From assembly GCA_001414345.1 (NCBI GenBank), contig LLCB01000050.1, forward strand, positions 124,001 to 188,000: a stretch of DNA of 64,000 nt, written 5' to 3'. Below, piece by piece: positions 12,982 to 26,138 of this stretch. Each line of letters opens with the position of its first letter. Positions within the stretch are counted from its first letter, which is position 1. The DNA is from Hymenoscyphus infarciens. Taxonomy: Eukaryota; Ascomycota; Leotiomycetes; Helotiales; Helotiaceae. A program made the position numbers and the translations under genes. Below the pieces are notes generated by a model that was not told the origin of the DNA, searched no databases, and worked only from the letters and a program-made list of their open reading frames with translations.

Positions 12982-15900
12982 GTAACCCACAGATATGTTA
13001 TGATTGAGAATCAGGTTTTGAAACTCTCGCCAGTTCTTCTAATAAACTTTTAGAAACAAAGCACTATAAAACCCAAGTAGAAGCCCCACTTTTGTCAAAT
13101 AGTAGCAAAGTCTCTTCATACGTGACCAACATGGAAACGCGACAGAATAGCCAAGTAATCACCCGTAACAAGAATCATGGTGCGCGTTAGAGAGTAGTAA
13201 AAGGTTCGTCGCAAGATGAGATCGCTAAAGTGTTCATTGACCAACCTCAAATTCTACTCAGTGGCAAAAGTGGGAAAATCACATGCTTTACGTCTGACTC
13301 TGCTTGTCAGGCAGTCTTCAGGCCTTCAGCGTTTATGAAGTCTGAGGTATGGAACGGATTGCATCCTGAATGGCGACACCGCTGGATTTGGTCTTCTCTT
13401 TTTTATGTACCTCTAGTCGCGTGGTTGAGTTCTACTTTAATATGAACTATAAGTCATTAGCTTCTCACTTTCAAGATTAAGTTCTCCACGTAAAATTGAT
13501 ATATTTCTCTTGCATGTCTGTCGACGATATAGTTAGAGAAGAATGGTATTTACTTTAACCTACACCAAGGGGTGTAAGACTTTGTATTATTGGTCCAGAA
13601 TAAATTGTCTCTACTGTCCCCTCGCCTTTGCATAACCAAGACTTGGCCTCAATTATCCCAAAATACTTGGATTAGGTTTACATTCCCTTTTTTCCCTCGA
13701 GATGAGTTGGGATAAGTTCAGAAAGGCAAGTAAATGCTTAAAACTCCAATCACAATTGCGGCAACCCGTGGTGCGATAGAACCCCATTTATACCGAGTCC
13801 TTCCAGTATATGTAGATTAAACTATTCACTTTGCACTTGTATTTGTGTTCCAATGATATTCATCATTTTCGTGGCCCTGTTAGCAAAGAAAGTACATCGT
13901 TATACCCGCCTTGCAAACTTTGGAACTTGGAAGTTATTGGTCAGCCAGAACTGAGTGTTTGACCACCGAAGAATTTGGCGGAGGCAGTCTTTCCAAATTT
14001 CCTAATCCTCCAGACATCGATATGCTTTATTTAGAGGGCCCGCACCAACAAGTTCGTGCTCCAACGCCCAAACGCCAACCGATACCTCACGTTTTCTCCT
14101 CTCGAAGATATAGAGACAATCGTCCCACCCACAAATACCCTCACCACAACTTGATTCGCTAGGCTATTACTATCAGTTCCGCACCTTTCGAATTCCACCC
14201 GGATTGGACAGTAGGCCTGCACACGCCGCCGGACAGAAGAATCACGTTCTCGCAGACCATGGACTTAACTCCTTACCTAGGTCCATCACCACATCATGTC
14301 ATCGAAAAAGCTGACCAAAGGGTCGGCAGGCTTTGACATTACTTCGATACGTGACGACACACGATGTTGCCAAACAAACGCCTTCAGCATCAGCATCAGC
14401 GACGGTGGACGAAACCCACTTTTCGATTCCAAGACTCGCGATTGATCCAGAGAGAGGAAGCTGGTTACCCACACGCGGAAGTTCCCTTTGCAATTTCAGA
14501 TTCCTCGCGATCTTCTCTCCGATGTACCTCTATTGCATCATCAGCAATGCAGACAGCCCTCAGTGGCAAATGGGCAACACGTGGAGTGTGATAAAATAGC
14601 CTCCACCGAAGAGAATGCAACGAACAATATATCAAAGACGGCATCCACCCTATTCTCTCTCCAGGGCACGCAACAACACAGCTAACACCTACAAAATGGC
14701 AACCATCCCACGCGAACGCGGCCACGGCCACGCCTAAGGCGATCGATTGATCTGAAGGAGAGCGATGTCGGCAGTACGAGCCCAAGAGGGCAAGAGAGAC
14801 GAGTAACAGCACCAGTATACCGGAACGCGAGCTCCTCGAATGATCCGAAGAAGTCCATTTTGTATCGCCACTGCAACGGAACGACCACGCAAGACGAGAT
14901 GGCGACTCCAATGGACTAGGATGGCAATTCAGACAGAAGAACTATGATCTGAAGGCCTGAAAATGCCCTCTATACCTCTGAGCCAGAAACTGCTCTCTCG
15001 GACCAACTCCTTCGACTCCCGTTCTTCACTGCCGTTGTTCAGTGCCGTTGTTCCTCTCCCCAGCTGCCACCCAGACAAAGACCCCTTTTGGCTCTGCCAC
15101 TACTCTCGAAAACATTGACGACCCTTTTAATAAGCCCAAAAGAATTAGAGAGAATAGGTCTCATTTCGGTCAACATAAATACTCATCCATAAAGTTACTC
15201 GAGGAACACTCGGAAAAGAAGTCAAGGTAGAGCTTTTGATGATTGGGTGGTCTGATAAGGAAGAGTCCTGAAGGCTATCGAGTTCCGAGGTGTTCTAGAA
15301 CCCACATTCGCCTCCTGGCACCTGAAATAATCGCACGGCAGCAAAATCAGGGGGGCAAAACAAACATTACAGTGGAGTGCCAGAGGATGAACGTCGAGTT
15401 GTGGGTTCTGATTGACATGCTCCTGGGTTGTTTTGGGCTCTCGGCTGGGTCAGAGGACCCAAGCATCTAGACCAATCACAGCAACGACAGAGGTCGAGGA
15501 ATGACTGGGGCGCAACTTTGGTATTTGAGTCGGAGCGATGACCGCCTCCGCGTCTATCAAAAAGTCGTCTCGACAATACCAAAGATACAATTTGGAAAAA
15601 CCGCTGAAATCTCCTGGCAATCCGTACTCGCATGGACTCGACCATCATAGCCCCGATATACTTCTATCCTTCGCTTTCCACCTTCTCTCAGATTCGGTCG
15701 TCGCAAACCCTCACGACATTCCGGAAAGTCGCCGCCGACCAGAACAGAAGTCTATGCGTAGATTCCATCGTGGAAAATGAGCAGAGACATTGGAGGGATG
15801 AAAGGAGGACCAAGAGAGCATCTCGCATACGATGTGGAAGAGAGTTGGCGGTGCACCGTGGGCATTGCGCTGACGGAGACCACGAATAAGGAAGCGGAGG

Positions 15901-16392
15901 TGTCTCCGTTCGAATTGGTCACTGCAGCCAGGAGACAACCGGTCGTAGACTTTACGCTGCAGGAACCTTCTCGGTCGTTGACTTCTCAACCATCGACCTC
16001 GCTGTATCTGCCTACAATGGAGGAGCATGCCAACCCCATCGAAGCTTCAACTACCCTCCGAGCCGCAAGATACAAGGAAAGGGGACTTTATGCGCGAAGT
16101 CGAACTTATGTTCGGTGGTCCATAACGACAGGAAGGAGGTCTGGCAGAGGTCTGGCAGAGGTCTGGCTTTTATTGGAAAATTTCTGACGGGTATATTTGG
16201 AAAGAAGGTCGTTGCAATATTTCCATGAAATGGTTAGGAATTTTCGGATTCATTTAACTTCCTCTGTTCATACGCTGATCCACGCAGGCTTAATCCACTC
16301 CCACACTCCACCCCCGAAACGCAAGAGCGGGACAAGAAGACCCGTCAAGTCTGAACCTTAGTTTGTCGTGGGGAATGCCCTTCCAAAAAATC
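12982..16392. other. 3.4 kb without a supported gene
   Basis: From about 14.0 kb the sequence has balanced composition and many overlapping open frames of 60-150 codons on both strands (for example 14465-14911 minus, 15777-16187 plus). None shows a domain, splice-consistent extension or conserved motif that I recognise, and the density on both strands argues for chance frames in GC-balanced DNA. A short direct repeat (gtctggcagag, tandem) occurs near 16,138-16,165. Confidence 0.4.
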
Positions 16393-18642
16393 TCAATTCG
16401 AGTTGAGCAAATTGTGAATCTGCATGAGACTCTGCGCCCCTCTCTCCTCAGCCGACGGTACGTGGACTCTCGAAGACCCTCCAAGGAAACCGAAAGATGC
16501 ACTTCCAGATGCCCAGTCAGCAGCAAAACTAGGTCCGAACCTAGTCCGAATCTCGAGAACTGGCTGGGAGTATGTAGGCCTGGTGCAGGCATCGATAATA
16601 TCATCCAGCTGATACACCCGCTTTGGGGTCTTCGGTGGAGCCATGATCTCGCTCAGGTTTCGAGGAAGCTGAATGAATAGTTCATTTGCACTACGCCTCA
16701 ATAGCTCTTGGAGCGGACCAGCTACAGGGAATCCTGTAAGCGACTGCATCAAGGCATCCATTCCAAACGTTATAGCATCCGGCCCGTCCTTCGATCCGCC
16801 TTCCTTACCACCAGGAAAGAACCGGGCAATAACATCAGTCAGGTGGAGAACAGCAAACATCTGCAGCACGGGCTGATATCGACAGGTATACTGTGTTCGG
16901 TAATGCTCATCAAGCAGGTACAACCCTTGTTGGGCATGATTCCATATAACATCCTCCACTAAGGAGGCCTGGAATCCTTCAAGACTGAGTAACGGACGAA
17001 GAAGTTGGATCACTGAGTTAGAATAAAGAATCCTACAGGGTTAGTGAAGCAAAAGAGATTTCGGGCGATATTACCCACAGAAGAGATAGCACATGTGGAA
17101 GTGCTTGGCTGTTGTTTTTCTCAACATCTCCAATGCTGCCTGGGAGGTTCTCCCGCCAGTTGGTGAGCCTGCTATACTGCCGCAAGACTTCATGGGCAGT
17201 TAGTGATCCTGCTGTTCTCGAGTAGAGCATTGTGGAAATGTCTTGAACGATCCTTATCAATTTGGATTTCTCTCTGTTTGTTGTGGCTAGGAGGCTGGGC
17301 CACGCTGGACATTGATCACTAGCCTGGCGGTAGAAATACCATCTCGCATTGTCTAAGCGAGCATCGTTGTCTAGAATGGTGTCGAAAGAGGGGTACTCCA
17401 CCATCGGGGGCGCCTGGCAGGTTATCTGCGCCCATTCACTAAGCCCATTAGCGTGGACCCCAGGAGAAGGGCATTACAACTAACACTGTCAGGTTTTGGA
17501 TACCCCGAATGGTATTTTTCCACACCTCAGGGTCTACCTCCGAGGCCGCAACATGGACTATGCCATTAGTTGCCATTCTGAGGTAGGACGAAGCGCGCAG
17601 GCTCTTTGAGCGAGCGCAGTCGACCAAAAACATGACCCCCAATGCCTGTATGGTGGTAACAGTATGATCCTCCGGGTCTAGGCTGGCGCGAACGGCATTG
17701 CCGAACTCCAAACGGAGTCTGTCAAAATCCACCTCATCTGTATCGGCGGGACAGTGCAAATGGCAAGCCAGGGCACAAATGGCATTCACGAGGACCGGCG
17801 AGCAGTAGTTGTCTGACTGACGCTTGTAACTGTCGACGAAATGCCCCTCGCTGAACAAGGTATGCACTGGGTGGACCCAGGCAAAGTACAGTTGGAACAG
17901 GTGGTCCAGCACGGCTGAATCATACGTTACCGCCGTCCATTTGAAAACGGTCGTGATGCCTCCCATCTCATGGTCCTCGGTGGGCTCGAAATTCGAATGC
18001 TGTGAGGTGAGGGGCGAGAGGGCCTCGAAGTCCTCGATGGGCGAGCGGCCGAGCCATTCCACGATGCTCTCGTACTCCTCCCCATTCTTCAGTCGTTCGA
18101 GTATTTCGGGCACCTTTTCGTCCGTCGAGAGGGCCTGAAGAATCTGTTCCGTCAGATGGTCCCTGGCCTTGAGCTCCTTGATCTGCTTGACCAGTTCCTC
18201 CTTCGCATGCTTGATATGGACCTCGTAGACACATTCAGAGGTCTCGATCCGTGACGCACATCTCTTGCACGGTTTCTTTCCATCACACTATTTCCCGTCA
18301 GTCTGCAGTTTGTTCCAATGTTGAAAACAATCGAAAAAAGCGCGCTCGAGACGAACGGCGCACCAAGCAGAGCCGCACGTCGTCCGTCTCGGGGCGCGCC
18401 ACACATCTCAGGTGGGGACAACCACACACCTTAGCTCGAGCCTTTTTGCAGTTTAGACACGCATTTCTGGTCACCGAGTCTGGAACCCGTCGACGTTTGG
18501 AGGTGGAAGGGACGCTTTCCCCTTCCTTGTCGCCGCGGTTCCGGCGTAGATCAGAGCCCGTACTCTCGGATGTGGATTGACTTGGGGTGCTGATGGATGC
18601 GCTGCTGTCCCCAAACGACGGGCGAATTTTGCGAAAAGACAT
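16393..18642 (-). CDS. Zn2Cys6 transcription factor, nirA-like
   Basis: Nuclear DNA-binding regulator. Exons 18642-18430, 18287-17485, 17438-17079 and 17032-16393 splice to 2,016 nt, 671 residues, in one frame. After a Ser-rich basic leader, the binuclear zinc cluster is complete and spans the first intron: Cys62, 65, 72, 78, 81 and 90 (CLNCKKARAK joined to CDGKKPCKRC), followed by a short helical linker (EELVKQIKELKARDH). The middle region (from about residue 160) matches the fungal-specific transcription factor domain: VLDHLFQLYFAWVHPVHTLF, CSPVLVNAICALACHL and IQNLTVEWAQITCQ. Proteins of this architecture are often annotated as nitrogen-assimilation regulators like nirA, but the target pathway cannot be read here. 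No defects. Third-intron donor GTGGGT was chosen because GTAATA would bring a stop. Confidence 0.88.
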
Positions 18643-21600
18643 TTTCCGTCACTATGGTTTATAGTGCTCTCTCCGATTTCTGGCTGACCATGCTCCGTAT
18701 TGACCACACGGAGCAAGGCTGGCTTATCGAATGTTGTTCAAAGTTGGTAAAACGATGTGGAGAAATGGAGGTTCGTCGATCGTGGGAGGCGGATTGTGGA
18801 TCTAGAAACGCCATAAAATGCCCATCAGGTTGTTGCTCGATAGGTGGACCTGCGATCCGGGGCCCATTGGGCGATTTTTTTTTTAAAAAAAATGTCGGCT
18901 AGTTTGGCGGAGGAGTCTCCTGGCAAGCTTCGTCCTCCAGGTCAATTTCAAGCCAGCTATGGGAGAAACCACCTCCTGCTCCCGAGGACTCGATTTCCAC
19001 CGAGTTCGAGGTCGAGAGAGAACCCCTTTCGCCCAAGGCTACGACGTCAATGACGCTTTTCGTGGTGCTTGTTTTGTAGGTAGCGGGGCCCGAAGACTGC
19101 TCGGCCTAGGTGCTCGCAGATGGAGTGGATGGGCAATGGGGGAGTTACTTCCTAGATCGTTGTTCACGTGTAAGCAGATATTCGGGCAGGCACGATCGAG
19201 GCGATGAATCGAGGACAGAGGGCTTTTCTTTCGTGAGGGAAGGTACAGTACGAGTATGGCCTCGTTGAGTTTGGCGTCCCTGTCCATGGCGTCTCCTCAA
19301 AAGGTTGGGCGGGTGTTGTGGAAAGGAGCGACGATGATGATGTGCTTCAACAGATTGCCACCATCTCTTTCCACGGCAAGGGTGTTGTTGAGAGCAGCAG
19401 GGAAATGTTATACTCAGGGTCTACCTAAGACCAGGACTCTACGGCTTGACTTGACGTCTGTCATGACGACGCAGCACCCGTTCGAACGATGTGCCCACTT
19501 ACTTAGCTTAGCGCTTCGCTTCTACAGTTTCCAAGCCTTCACTACTGTAAGTAGGTAAATGGTGGGATGATGTAAAGTAGGTACTTGGAGGGGTTGGGCG
19601 TTTGCTCTTCACAGCCGCGCGGTTGTTGCCAGGCCAGACCAGACCAGACCAGATGGACGGTAAGGTATTTGGGATCTAGACTGGAGGAAGGAATATCTAG
19701 TCCTTCCTCGCCTCGCCTGCCGTTACCCTTGGTTGGTCCTTGCTGACATTTCCCATGACGCTTGTTTACTCGGATAGATGATCGGCGGAGCAGTGCAGTC
19801 CGTACATTTGAGGCTGTAACCATCGACGACAATACGTCGGCCCAGCACCCACCTCCCCATGGTAAAGTCTTGAACCCAAATACTTGTATTCAAGAGGAGG
19901 AAATTCTTTAGATCATCATGCATGGGACAGCCTTCATAAGCTTTGATAAACGTACTCAATGTAGTACTTATGTACTGTATCGATTTGCCGGCCCCTTGCC
20001 CCGTGCGGCCTGTCACAATACGACGACGACCACCACATCGAGATTTCATCGGTCTCAAGTCCGATTCCCCTCCCGCTCCTATGAACCGTTGCACATTCCC
20101 ACCTTTACCACCCAAGCAAGGAACTGCTTCCGATAGGACCCTGACACATCCTGGAACCCACTGCTACTTCAGCTGGTTTAAAACCACGATTCTGGGGCCA
20201 TACTTTGTTCTGACCACCCTCACACTCACCACACTCCTCATCGCCCATCGTCTATTTTCTCCTTTGCCGACTTCCCCGCCATAAAACGATTGCAACCTAC
20301 CTACTCATGAGTACAGTTATGACGCCACAACAGGCGATGATTCCCTATTCTAGCCTATTCTAGGCAAGTACCCCCACGTTATCAGGGTATCTATGCTATT
20401 TTTTTCATTTATCTGTCGCTCTAGTTTTGACGTTATGAACACCCGACCAGGGGAGACGGAGCCGAATTCCGAGCCAGTCAGATTCCCTGGTTCTTTCGTT
20501 GCCTGTGATCTAATATCTGCAAATTCCATGTCAACGACGTAAGAAAGCTTTTGGTGCCGGGGCTCGTTAGGTAGTACCTAATTAGTCGCCTTGTGAAGAT
20601 ATTCTCGTTTGTTCACATTAAAAAACCGGTTCTCTCTAGGGGACCTTGGGTTAGCAGCTCCCTATTTTCACTCTTGCAAAACATGTCAACTCAACGTACC
20701 TAGCAGTAAGATTTTTTCCAGTTTATCACTCGAAGAAACTTCAGCCATGCCGATCAGTAAGTAAGTATTGTCTCAAGCAGCTAAGTTGACCTTTTATATT
20801 TACCTTCCCAGGCCACCAAATAGTCGCAATCGCTTCTTGTCGCATTGCAGCCGAACTCCGACTCCAGACTCTCATAGGGCAAACCGTAAAGGCTTGCTTT
20901 GTTTTAGAGCCATCCGACAGAAGTCGAGGCGGTTGAAATGAGACCGCTATGTGCAGATATGAGGAATGTGGCTGCGATAATCTCAAGACGACTGCACTCA
21001 CTCTTGCTCTCGGAACTACACTTGCCCCTGGCCTTCTAAAGCACTTTGCATATGTCCTTCTTTCAAACATCATTTATATTACATTTTCTTCTTGGTCATC
21101 ATTCAACGAACCCTCTACACTTACAATATCTCTGCCCAAACAAAAGGAGCAAAAATAGGACCACTCAATCCCTGCAAATGCCCTTCAAGTCCCTAGCCTT
21201 TGGCTCGTATTCCCTTGTCTGGCTTTTAGGACTTTTTTTTCTCGATCAGATTTTGACCTTGGTAATTCATCTCGCCACAATAGTTGGGTCTGCTACGTTA
21301 TAGGTTTGTGACACCATGGATTTTCCACTTCGTTCACCATCTTTCCCACTTTATCTACAGAGATACACCGATGTCTTATTCTGACTTGGCAATCCCCTCC
21401 TCGATGGATTGAGTGTTGGGATTGCGCTTGGGATCGTTCAGCTGTTTGACTCGGAATTTTTCTTCTTCCTGTGCGATGTTGAAAATCTTCAACAGGATTG
21501 GTGCGTGGTAGCGAGTGAGCTTTCGAGTAGGTGTTTTTGACGCTTGATTGGCTTTTGTGGCTTGTCAAGAGGAAGTAAAACTTCCTCGTGCTCTTTCTTT

Positions 21601-22541
21601 GGTGGGATACGTCAGAGAAACTTCCATGCTGTATCTTTTTCGCTTAATTTAGGGTTTAGCGCCTGCGATTCAGCGGGTAAGGTTGGATGTTGTCAAGTCT
21701 ACGGGATTTTTTTTGCGAGCGCGTCATTTAGCTATCTGGACTTGTGGTTGAAACTCTTTTACTTGCGGATTATGTATGATTTTATCCCGCCTTGGGGAAG
21801 TGTCAACCTACGCTGGAAGGCGTGTGTGTAAGATTCCGCTTTTGATGAACGTCATTAATGAGGTGTAGCTATGTACAGAGGCAAAGAATGCACTTCCAGG
21901 ACATATTGGGATTAAATAGACCTTCAGTTATTACGGGTTGTTAGGATGTTATGCTCAAGAAGTAACGGATCTCATTTATGAAATGCTAATGCTGAGAATA
22001 TTCCAATTTATCTGAATTGGTTGATTGTTACTTGAAAAATACTTGCCTGCTTGAGGGCGGACGGGAGGCGCGGTGTTTGAGAGAGTAGCTTATCCATTGG
22101 GATGGTGTACTACTTTGCTCGTTCTAATAATAATGCGGGGATGAGTAGATTCAGATTGTCAAGTATTCTGGTTGCTAATTGTGCTATTTCTGCTAGCGGG
22201 TGATCTTCCAAGAAGGGAAAGTGCAAAGCCTTTGATGTTTTGGTAGAAATGATCGGACAAACTTGGGAGGGAATCTGGAGGATTCTATGGGTATACTATT
22301 TTGTCCGAGTGACGTCTCATTTTAATTGCCAGAGGCATCGTAAAGATTACCCTTAGCCTGTGTAGTGATCAGCCCAGAGAATATCCACGTAGCTCAGATT
22401 ATAAGCATAAAATTGGCAGCATCCGGGAAGCCACTTCAACATTACGAGAGGAGGAATTGGTGGTTTTGATATGTCCATTTCTACAAAGCCTTCCGAGTAC
22501 ACATTTATAATACAAGCTTACATTCCTTCCCGATTTTGTAA
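18643..22541. other. 3.9 kb without a confident gene
   Basis: Contains the promoter of the Zn2Cys6 gene on the left and the 3' flank of the ribosomal-protein gene on the right. Numerous short frames on both strands carry no recognised domain. One weak candidate is on the minus strand at 21,627-21,376: a frame starting MEVSLTYPTKERARGSF, broken by one TGA, then a charged helical stretch including HAPILLKIFNIAQEEEKF and ending in a stop. A neighbouring frame over the same bases also looks coding-like, so I do not call it a gene. Confidence 0.35.
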
Positions 22542-23321
22542 TTACCAGCCTTGGTTTCGTAGCTGCTTGACTCTCAACACTGTGGCCTTGAACCCCTCCC
22601 CGAATCTCATCCGCCACCTCTGTCTACGCAGTCTCTTTCTTTTCAGTCCTCCTCTCTCGTGAAACCTTTGATGACTCTGATCTGCCCGCACCTTATTTTG
22701 CCCGCAACTCTGATTCAGCAAGACGAAAGCCCTTGCAACGTCAACGTTTCCTCCCACCGCAAATGTCCTCCCGGTCGAGGGGTTTAATCGCATAGGTGGT
22801 GGTTTAGGAGTCGCGCTTGGTGCTAACAGGCTGTCACTCTGGAAAGAATCCAGGGAGGCTAAGAGGGCCCTTTCCTCTGGTGACTGTGTCGATGTCTCTT
22901 TAGGGTCAACAGGGTCAATCATCCTACTTAGGTCCATGGTAACGGGGGCTCTCCTGTTGAGGTTTTGAAACATGCTTGCCGCAGAATTGGGTCGTCGTAC
23001 CGGCGTGACTGGGGCTTTACGAGAGGGCTGATTTCCCCATAGGCCTTGTGCGAGGTTGTTGCTTTGGGGTTTGGGACTAGATGGAAATGATTCGGATTCG
23101 GAGGGAGGCTCGGATTGTGGGCGGGTTCTAGTAGGCAGTGGGCTTTGTGGAGCGTGTTTACAGCTGGAGGTAACAAAGCCTCGTCCGAATGAAGTCGCAT
23201 TTCGTTTGGATAGGAATTGGCACTGCAATGGCTGTCGTACGAGGTTTGAGGGCGCAAGAAAGGTGGTGAGAGGAGAAGCGTTAGAGCGCAGAAGCGCATC
23301 TGCTGCTCTTCGAAGCTCCAT
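22542..23321 (-). CDS. MRP21: Mitochondrial ribosomal protein bS21m
   Basis: Small-subunit mitoribosome protein, homologous to bacterial S21. A single exon of 259 residues. The frame is open another 50 codons upstream, but Met at 23321 is preferred because it opens a basic, hydroxylated, acid-poor presequence (MELRRAADALLRSNASPL) typical of mitochondrial import. The middle is low-complexity Pro/Ser-rich, as in other fungal homologues. The conserved C-terminal S21 domain is residues about 190-259, with NKVRADQSHQRFHERGG, LKRKRLRRQRWRMRF and FKATVLRVKQL. It is transcribed divergently from the splicing-factor gene, with 324 bp between starts. Confidence 0.92.
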   Translation of the reverse strand: MELRRAADALLRSNASPLTTFLAPSNLVRQPLQCQFLSKRNATSFGRGFVTSSCKHAPQSPLPTRTRPQSEPPSESESFPSSPKPQSNNLAQGLWGNQPSRKAPVTPVRRPNSAASMFQNLNRRAPVTMDLSRMIDPVDPKETSTQSPEERALLASLDSFQSDSLLAPSATPKPPPMRLNPSTGRTFAVGGNVDVARAFVLLNQSCGQNKVRADQSHQRFHERGGLKRKRLRRQRWRMRFGEGFKATVLRVKQLRNQGW

Positions 23322-23645
23322 AGTCCTAGAGAACGTTAGGGAATTTGACATAAGATACAGGAAGAGATATGGGCCTACATTGGGTGAACGTTGGAAACTG
23401 AGTTGAGAGGTGTCGTTGAATCCCCGAAGCTTTCCTTCTGGGAATATTTTGGAGATGCTAAGACCTAGCACGTGACACTAATATATTGGCCCGTGCATAG
23501 CTTCTGAATTTTGGAGAGTGGGTCCATACTGATTTGCCTTGAGCGACAACAATCATTGTCCTTTGCGCGATCCTATCTCTCCGGTCGCGGAATTATCCTC
23601 AACTTGACTGCGGCTTCAGCATTGAGATACAGCGCCTATCAAACC
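23322..23645. promoter_or_regulatory. Bidirectional promoter region
   Basis: A 324-bp gap between the divergent bS21m and RBM25-like starts; both promoters must lie here or in the adjoining leaders. No specific box was identified with confidence. Confidence 0.5.
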
Positions 23646-26138
23646 ATGTCCTACAACTACGGAGGTAAGTGGATGGAGATGCAGGCTTTGGCGGCGGGCG
23701 CGATGTTGATCGAGTACTACAAATGCTAACAATTTCTTAGCATCGCCTTATGGCCGTCCCCCAGGCTTTGGATCATTCCCAGGCCAGAGCGGTTCTCCGC
23801 CTGGCATGGGTCCACCACCGGGAATGGGTGTGTGCGAGTCTTTTCTACGTCCTTCCAGCCTTCTAACTATGATATAGGTCCTCCCCCAGGGATGTCAGCG
23901 CCAGGTACGGCTCCTCCTCCTGGAATACAGCAAGCCAACATTACTCAGGCTAGTCGACCAAGTGGCCTTCCAGCCAGCTTCCAGGGTCCTCCGAATATGC
24001 CCAACATAAACTTCTCCGCGCCAGTTATTCGATTAGGCACAGGTCCCTCGAAGCCAACCACGCCCATGGCAGGTCCCGGCGGAAGGAGAGAAAGTTCAGA
24101 GCAAATGTCTGCTGGTGGCAGAGCTGGTTTGGGCGCCGAGCGGGGCATGGAGGCTCAACGACAGGCCCTTCGAGATAGCATGATGTCTTTGGTTCCGCCA
24201 ACGAAGGAAGAAATAGTACGGACACTCTTCATAGGGGGAATTACAGAGGGGGCTGGTGGGGATGATGGAATCGAGAGGATATTATGTACGGCCGGAAGAC
24301 TACGAAGATGGGATCGAGCTACAGATGCGGACGGAAAGCAGTGCTCTTTTGGATTCGCACAATACGACGATGCGGAAAGCTTGGAAACGGCTGTTGAGGT
24401 ATTGAAGGACATCGAGATTCCTCTCCAAAAGCAACCTCCCAGCACCGGCACGAAGAAGGCCGAGGGCGAAGAAGAGAAAATCGAAAAGGCAAAATTGCTG
24501 GTTTTCGTTGACGACAATTCCCTCAATTACCTCGAAAACTACAATTCAAATCGAGGAGACGATTCTGCAGCTCAACAATCGAGATTAGATGTTGCACGAG
24601 CAAATCTTAAGGGGGTTTTATTCGAACTATTCCACCCTCCCATGTTTGTCAAAATGGAAAACACCGACGGAGACACAGAAATGCAGGACGTGGATGGAAA
24701 TAAGGACAATGTAGAGGTTGTCAATATACCTTTGGCGGTTGATGATGAGCTTGCGGATATCCCGGCAGAGATGCGAGAGACGGTCGCACAAGAAATCACC
24801 GCATTTCGAGATCGTAGTACCAGAAGGGACATGGAGCGTTTGAAGCGAGAGGAAGAAATGGAGGCAATGGAACGACAACGCAACGGAGCACCTCGACCAT
24901 CTCGACTTGCTTCGCCCGGCCCTCAAATTCCCAATGGCCCAGCTGCCGGTACAAACAATATTCCTCTTGGTCCCCGGGGTGTCCCAAATGCACCATCTGG
25001 CCCTAAACTTCAAGGCCAACAAATTCCTCGCGACTACCAGCAAGGAGTAAAATTCATCAATGGTAGCGGTATCAACGGCGCTTCTAATAGCGACTTTTGG
25101 ATCAACCGAGAAGAGGAAGACGATCCCGCGAGCGACGATGAACTAGAAAGACGGCGCATTGACAAGAAAAAAGAAGAATTGGAGAATCAATATCGTGACC
25201 AGGAACGCCGTTGGCTCAATCGGGAAAAATCACGCACAGCTGCCGTGGATCGAGAAAGTGCACGGGAGGGTGATGACGAAGGAAGGCTTAAGGCGGAAAA
25301 GGAAAAGATGGGCCAGCGTCTGAAGGCTTGGGACGATGATGTCGAGTCTTCCAGAAAAAAGGAAGAATACTATGCTGACCGGAGTATGTGGATTCGAAAT
25401 CGTGCCATTTTCCGATCACGCGAAGCTGCTGCAGATGAACGAGACCGTGTTGCAGAGCAAAAAGAACGCCAACGGGAGATGGCTGACAAGGAGCAAGCTC
25501 GAGGTATGGCCGATTCATTTCTTGATCGCCAAGCCGAAGAACTCGAATCTCGCGCAGGTCGTGCTCAGCAACCATTCAAGCTGTCACTGGGTGCTGCAGC
25601 ACAGAAAGCCCAGAAAGCCGCACCGCCTCGGCGAACTGTTGCTGAAGTCGAAGGTCTCCTGGAAGACGAAGAGGACGCTGATAAAACCTCCAAACGAACT
25701 CTCATTCCTATCAAATTCGATCCCTCAGCCGCAGCATCTGCTCTCACTGATGAAGAGCGTGATCAAGCTGTGAGGCAGCTCGCTGCAGATATACCTACTG
25801 ACAAAGACGGTCTGTGGGCCTGGGAAGTCAAATGGGAATTTGTTGATGACGCTGTGGTCGAGAAACTTAAGCCATTCGTGGAGAAGAAAATTATGGAATA
25901 CCTTGGTGTTCAGGAACAGTTACTCGTCGAGGTGGTTGAGGAACATGTCAGAACAAGAGGAAAGCCTCAGGAATTGGTGGACCAACTATCGGGTGTAGGT
26001 TTTCCCCTTTCCTCCTAGAAGTAAGCATACTAATCAGTTTGGCAGGCACTTGATGAGGAAGCTGAAGCCCTGGTCAAGAAATTATGGAGAATGTTGATTT
26101 TCTTCTCCGAGAGTGAGAAGAAGGGACTTTCTGCCTGA
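23646..26138 (+). CDS. RBM25/Snu71-like splicing factor (RRM and PWI domains)
   Basis: Nuclear U1 snRNP-associated splicing regulator family. Exons 23646-23664, 23741-23827, 23878-25994 and 26046-26138 splice to 2,316 nt, 771 residues. The start MSYNYGASPYG leads into a Pro/Gly-rich tail with PPPGMG repeats that continues across two introns. An RRM-like domain lies at residues about 149-217 (RTLFIGGITEGAGG, then CSFGFAQYDDAESL). A long Arg/Glu/Asp-rich charged region follows (ELERRRIDKKKEELENQYRD), and a PWI domain closes the protein from about residue 670: DGLWAWEVKWEFVDD, then, after the last intron, ALDEEAEALVKKLWRMLIF. The last exon is required: reading through the intron ends in an early stop that truncates the PWI fold. 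Length and domain order agree with fungal RBM25 homologues. Confidence 0.93.

Noticed and set aside
14465..16187. Multiple frames up to 148 codons on both strands
   Set aside because: Equal density on both strands, no motifs, no plausible introns linking them.
19723..20284. Frames of 96-130 codons on both strands
   Set aside because: Overlapping, no recognised sequence family, no support for a start.
21376..21627. Possible small gene with an internal TGA
   Set aside because: Two frames look equally coding-like and neither yields an uninterrupted protein or a known family.
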